A stretch of DNA of 64,000 nucleotides, taken from the NCBI RefSeq assembly GCF_002161355.1, contig NZ_NFHL01000004.1, positions 213,123-277,122 of the forward strand, given 5' to 3'. Shown piece after piece: positions 60,933 through 64,000 of this stretch; within the stretch, counting starts at the first letter, position 1, and each line of letters opens with the position of its first letter. The notes beneath the pieces were generated by a model that saw only the letters and a program-made list of their open reading frames with translations, was not told where the DNA came from and made no database searches. The translations under genes and the position numbers were made by a program. Source of the DNA: Lachnoclostridium sp. An76 (lineage in GTDB: Bacteria > Bacillota > Clostridia > Lachnospirales > Lachnospiraceae).

Positions 60933-63900
60933 ATGATATACCTTTTGCATATTTCAGATCTGCATCTTGTAGCTGATCCCCAATGGAACAATATGAAAAA
61001 TGCTATCTTAGAATCAGTCCGGGAGACACTGCGGGAAGTGCCTTCGGGAGAAAAGCTGCTGGTCATCACAGGTGACTTTCATAATTTTATCCAGGATAAT
61101 TTTGTGTATGCAGAAGAATTTGTTCTGAGCCTTGTTAAAGCTATGGACATTGATTTGGAAAAAGACGTTTTTGTGATACCGGGAAATCATGATGTTTCCA
61201 ATAATATACCAGGGGAGGTTGACCGTGAAGCGCTTCTGGATTTTATAAAAAGGAATCCGGAAAAGCTCTATCAGAATAATAGGATAGACAAACTGCTTGA
61301 ATGTTATAAAGGTTATGAAGAGTTTGTGAAAAAAATTGGAATTTATAATGAAACAGACGGCAGAAAACCTATGACCACACATGTGAGAACATGGCGTGGA
61401 AAATTGAACCTGTTGCATTTAAATACAACATTGGTTGCAGACGGTTCTGAAAAAACCGGACAAATGGCGGATACATTGACAGCAACATCGCAGGAAATAC
61501 GGGATGAACTGCGCCGGGGAAACCTGCCGTGTATTGCTATCGGCCATAATAGTTTTTATGACTTGGAGGAAAATCAGAGAAACGAATTGGCAGGTATGTT
61601 TCTCCAGGAGGGGATCTGCGCGTATCTGAGCGGAGACCGGCATCAGAAGAATCGGAAAAGAGAGGAAAAGAGCATTGTACTGGGTGAAGAAAAAGGTACT
61701 GTAACGATACCGAATGTAGTTGGATACCGGACATCTGCTGATAAAAGTGATACATATTCTGATTTCGGCATGATCTGGCATCTGTGGGATGAGCAGACTG
61801 GGACAGTGCGGATGAAATATATGAGATGGGATCCGGACGATCAGGGGAAAATGCATGAGGACGGCGAGGGTGATCCCTATAAATTAACGGGTGACTCACG
61901 GGAACAAGCCGACAAAAAGAAAGCCTCTGACAGTGAAGAAAGCAGCTTGTATGGAAACGGGAGCTGCTGGATGACAAAGGAAGCGCTGTCAGAATGGAAC
62001 GATAAAGCTGTGAAACAGAATGAGATCCGAAATTTTCTGCTGGGAAAAAGGTGCAGCTGGAAGCTGGCCTTTTCGGAAAATCTCATTGTGGAACGTGATA
62101 TTGTAAATGATTTATATCAGAAGGCTTGTGAGGGAGGGGTGTATGTACTGCTTGGACCCGGCGGCGAAGGGAAGACAACAGCTCTGATGCAGATGTGTGC
62201 GAAGCTGTTTCAGGAAGGGGCAAATGTCTTTTATTATCGGGGACATGGTCTGTCGGAGCTTTCAGGAAATATTCCCGACCATTCGGTCTTCATACTGGAT
62301 AATCCACCGGAACGGCCGGTATTTAAAAAAGTTTTGGATAAAGCCATAGAAGAAGGGATTACGCTTATCATCGGATCACGCGAAAATGAATGGAATCTGT
62401 TGAAACAGTCGCTTCATATTTCCGTGAGGGATATACAGGAAGTTCGGATGCCGAAACTGTGTGCAAAGGAAGCCTGGGGATTTGCGGACTGTGTCTGCAA
62501 TAATCTTAAACATATGAAAGAACGTAAAGAAATAAAAGATATATTTTTGACAAACTCTTATGGATTCCTGTATGCGGCTATGCTGCTGGCGGTAAATAAA
62601 GCGGAGTCTCTGGAAGAGATCGCGCATCAGATTATAGAAAATTTATCCCATATGTCCCATTCGGGAATGCTGCTCCTGGCACATATTGTCCTGGCAGAAA
62701 AATGCGGAGCAAAATTGACTAAGGAAAATTTCAGAAAAGTGTGCGAAAAGCTTGGAATGAGCCCCCAGGAGGGAAGCAGGGCACTGAGCAGGGAAATTCG
62801 GTTGAACGGTGAAAATTATCAGACAAGGCACGAGGTGATTTCCAATCTCTTTTACCGCGAATTGTTTTCTGATGGAGGCAGATTGTCCCAGGAGGAGACG
62901 GATAAGATACTGATCGGATTGCTGGAGCTTAAATTTGGACAATATGACAGGACCTATGGGCTCTTTAAAAAACTGGCATTAAAGGAAATAACAGGACTTT
63001 GTAAAGGACTGTCTCTGACAAGTCTGGAGACCTGTCAATATCTGGTGGACAGGGTGCTGGATGAAATAAAGACGCAGCCAAAGGAAATATATGACAAATT
63101 ATTTTCCGCTGTAAAACAGGACGAAAGGACCCAGTTGATCCTGTTCCGGCAGTGCTTTGACCGACGGTGGCTATTAACTCAATATTTAAAAATATGGTGT
63201 GATTTACTGAGTAAAAAGGGCGCCTCATGGGATGTGACGGAAGAATATTCACCGGCGTGGATCCTGAGAAAGGCATGTATTGAAAAAGATGGGGGAAATG
63301 ATACCTGGATGCTTTGGGCAAAGATGGAAGAGAAGGAGAGAGGAGCCGGGGAGTATAGCAAAGAAAATACAGCGCGGTGGATTTATCGAAAGGCATGTGA
63401 GGAAAAACACGCAGAAAGTAAGGTATGGTTGGCTTGGGGAAAGATGGAAGAGAAGGAGAGAGGAGCCGGAGAGTATAGTAAGGAGAATACAGCGCGGTGG
63501 ATCTATCGAAAGGCATGTGAGGAAAAACATGCAGAGGGTCAGGTATGGTTGGCTTGGGGAAAGATGGAAGAGAAGGAGAGAGGAGCCGGAGAGTATAGTA
63601 AGGAGAATACAGCGCTGTGGATCTATCGGAAGGCGTGTTTAGAAAAAGGAGCAAACAGTGCTGTATGGGCAGCGTGGGCGCAGCTGGAAGAGAAGGAGAG
63701 AGGAGCCGGGGAGTACAGCGAGGAGAATACAGCGCTGTGGATCTATCGGAAGGCGTGTTTAGAAAAAGGAGCAGACAGTGCTGTATGGACAGCGTGGGGA
63801 CAGTTGGAAGAGAAGGAGAGAGGAGCTGGGAAGTACAGCGAGGAGAATACAGCGCTGTGGATCTATCGGAAGACATGTTTAGAGAAAAATGCGAATAACG

Positions 63901-64000
63901 ATGCTTGGCTGGCATGGGCGCAACTGGAAGAGAAGGAGAGAGGAGCCGGGGAGTACAGCGAGGAGAATACAGCGCTGTGGATCTATCGGAAGGCGTGTTT
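60933..64000 (+). CDS. Giant phosphoesterase - STAND-like NTPase - HAT/TPR-repeat protein (runs off the window)
   Basis: One open frame of 1,022 codons with no stop before the edge; GGAGG precedes the ATG by 8 bp. Domain 1 (about residues 1-290) is a calcineurin-like phosphoesterase: HISDLHL (D9, H11), TGDFHN (D48), PGNHDV (N85, H86), GHNSF (H205) and SGDRHQ (235-237, where GHxH is usual). Domain 2 (about 380-520) is a P-loop NTPase: Walker A GPGGEGKTT (408-416), Walker B VFILDN (D456), and SREN with R483, a STAND/NACHT-like pattern. A helical region follows (520-765). From about 770 there are 40-residue repeats (IYRKACLEKGA...VWxAWxQLEEKE) resembling HAT/TPR. Sensor-NTPase-effector order suggests an NLR-like defence protein; the role is inferred. 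Confidence 0.82.
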   Translation, partial: MIYLLHISDLHLVADPQWNNMKNAILESVRETLREVPSGEKLLVITGDFHNFIQDNFVYAEEFVLSLVKAMDIDLEKDVFVIPGNHDVSNNIPGEVDREALLDFIKRNPEKLYQNNRIDKLLECYKGYEEFVKKIGIYNETDGRKPMTTHVRTWRGKLNLLHLNTTLVADGSEKTGQMADTLTATSQEIRDELRRGNLPCIAIGHNSFYDLEENQRNELAGMFLQEGICAYLSGDRHQKNRKREEKSIVLGEEKGTVTIPNVVGYRTSADKSDTYSDFGMIWHLWDEQTGTVRMKYMRWDPDDQGKMHEDGEGDPYKLTGDSREQADKKKASDSEESSLYGNGSCWMTKEALSEWNDKAVKQNEIRNFLLGKRCSWKLAFSENLIVERDIVNDLYQKACEGGVYVLLGPGGEGKTTALMQMCAKLFQEGANVFYYRGHGLSELSGNIPDHSVFILDNPPERPVFKKVLDKAIEEGITLIIGSRENEWNLLKQSLHISVRDIQEVRMPKLCAKEAWGFADCVCNNLKHMKERKEIKDIFLTNSYGFLYAAMLLAVNKAESLEEIAHQIIENLSHMSHSGMLLLAHIVLAEKCGAKLTKENFRKVCEKLGMSPQEGSRALSREIRLNGENYQTRHEVISNLFYRELFSDGGRLSQEETDKILIGLLELKFGQYDRTYGLFKKLALKEITGLCKGLSLTSLETCQYLVDRVLDEIKTQPKEIYDKLFSAVKQDERTQLILFRQCFDRRWLLTQYLKIWCDLLSKKGASWDVTEEYSPAWILRKACIEKDGGNDTWMLWAKMEEKERGAGEYSKENTARWIYRKACEEKHAESKVWLAWGKMEEKERGAGEYSKENTARWIYRKACEEKHAEGQVWLAWGKMEEKERGAGEYSKENTALWIYRKACLEKGANSAVWAAWAQLEEKERGAGEYSEENTALWIYRKACLEKGADSAVWTAWGQLEEKERGAGKYSEENTALWIYRKTCLEKNANNDAWLAWAQLEEKERGAGEYSEENTALWIYRKAC
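63256..64000 (+). repeat. 120-bp tandem coding repeat (at least six units)
   Basis: The block AGAAGGAGAGAGGAGCC recurs at 63331, 63451, 63571, 63691, 63811 and 63931, a fixed 120-bp (40-codon) period. Units 4-6 are nearly identical; units 1-3 form a second subtype (GKMEEKERGAGEYSKENTAR). The array continues past the window. It produces long Ser/Pro-rich shadow frames on the minus strand. Confidence 0.95.

Noticed and set aside
62965..63915. A 316-aa Ser/Pro-rich repetitive frame on the minus strand
   Set aside because: It is the shadow of the 120-bp coding repeats of the plus-strand phosphoesterase-STAND gene, which has a ribosome site and recognisable domains.

Overview
The window looks like a chromosome segment of a Gram-positive anaerobe of the Clostridia, most likely Lachnospiraceae (a Dorea / Clostridium scindens-like genome). 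The evidence is the moderate-to-high GC coding style with AGGAGG-type ribosome sites, a MurT/GatD pair, the rpsF-ssb-rpsR cluster, a class B sortase, and an HrcA-type CIRCE operator. The assignment comes from gene content and codon style, not from a search.

Layout. (1) 0-22.2 kb is core chromosome: an amino-acid ABC importer (5' gene cut by the window), an SfsA-MutY fusion, a 129-bp structured tandem repeat in front of a TetR gene, a lipid kinase, a PAP2 phosphatase, trpS, tRNA-Arg(ACG), an RluA synthase, tex, a HAD phosphatase, and a complete fructoside locus (divergent LacI regulator, ABC importer with its own ATPase, GH32 hydrolase, PfkB fructokinase), then mazG and a YczE-like membrane protein. 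(2) 22.2-37.8 kb is an AT-rich accessory island built from remnants: a decayed BREX locus (brxA'-brxB', brxC', pglZ' pieces) that still carries an intact DUF3791-DUF3990-DUF3791 module, an integrase stub, an IS3-family element, a cut thioester/Cna-type surface protein, a group II intron relic, and an intact four-gene operon of dynamin-like GTPases ending in a Sel1-repeat/CFI-box protein. Three copies of an 18-nt core (ATTAGCACTCAYCTCTTG-like) mark recombination junctions. The rightmost copy forms the left arm of the CIRCE operator of the hsp20 genes, so the island appears to have entered the chromosome through a heat-shock operator. (3) 37.8-52.3 kb returns to core genes: two tandem hsp20 genes, a MATE pump, a HAD phosphatase, murT-gatD, a PPP phosphatase / LRR / VWA / MoxR-ATPase module, a LUD protein, a class B sortase, DUF951, and rpsF-ssb-rpsR. 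(4) 52.3-56.1 kb is a second, smaller graveyard: an IS200-type tnpA fragment, a frameshifted KilA-N gene, a 28-codon relaxase stub, and a ROK regulator split by an in-frame stop. (5) 56.3-60.7 kb carries secreted proteins (two paralogues and a membrane-anchored partner), a lipoprotein and pepT.

The last 3 kb (from 60933, running off the right edge) holds one very large open gene. It has an N-terminal calcineurin-like phosphoesterase, a STAND-like P-loop NTPase with Walker A, Walker B and an SR-type arginine, and then at least six near-identical 40-residue helical (HAT/TPR-like) repeats encoded by a 120-bp tandem DNA repeat. Together with the dynamin-like operon, this is the best candidate here for an undescribed defence-type system.

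Limits: all calls were made by reading the sequence. No alignment, profile search or RNA folding program was run. Family names rest on recognised motifs, and boundaries of decayed elements are approximate.
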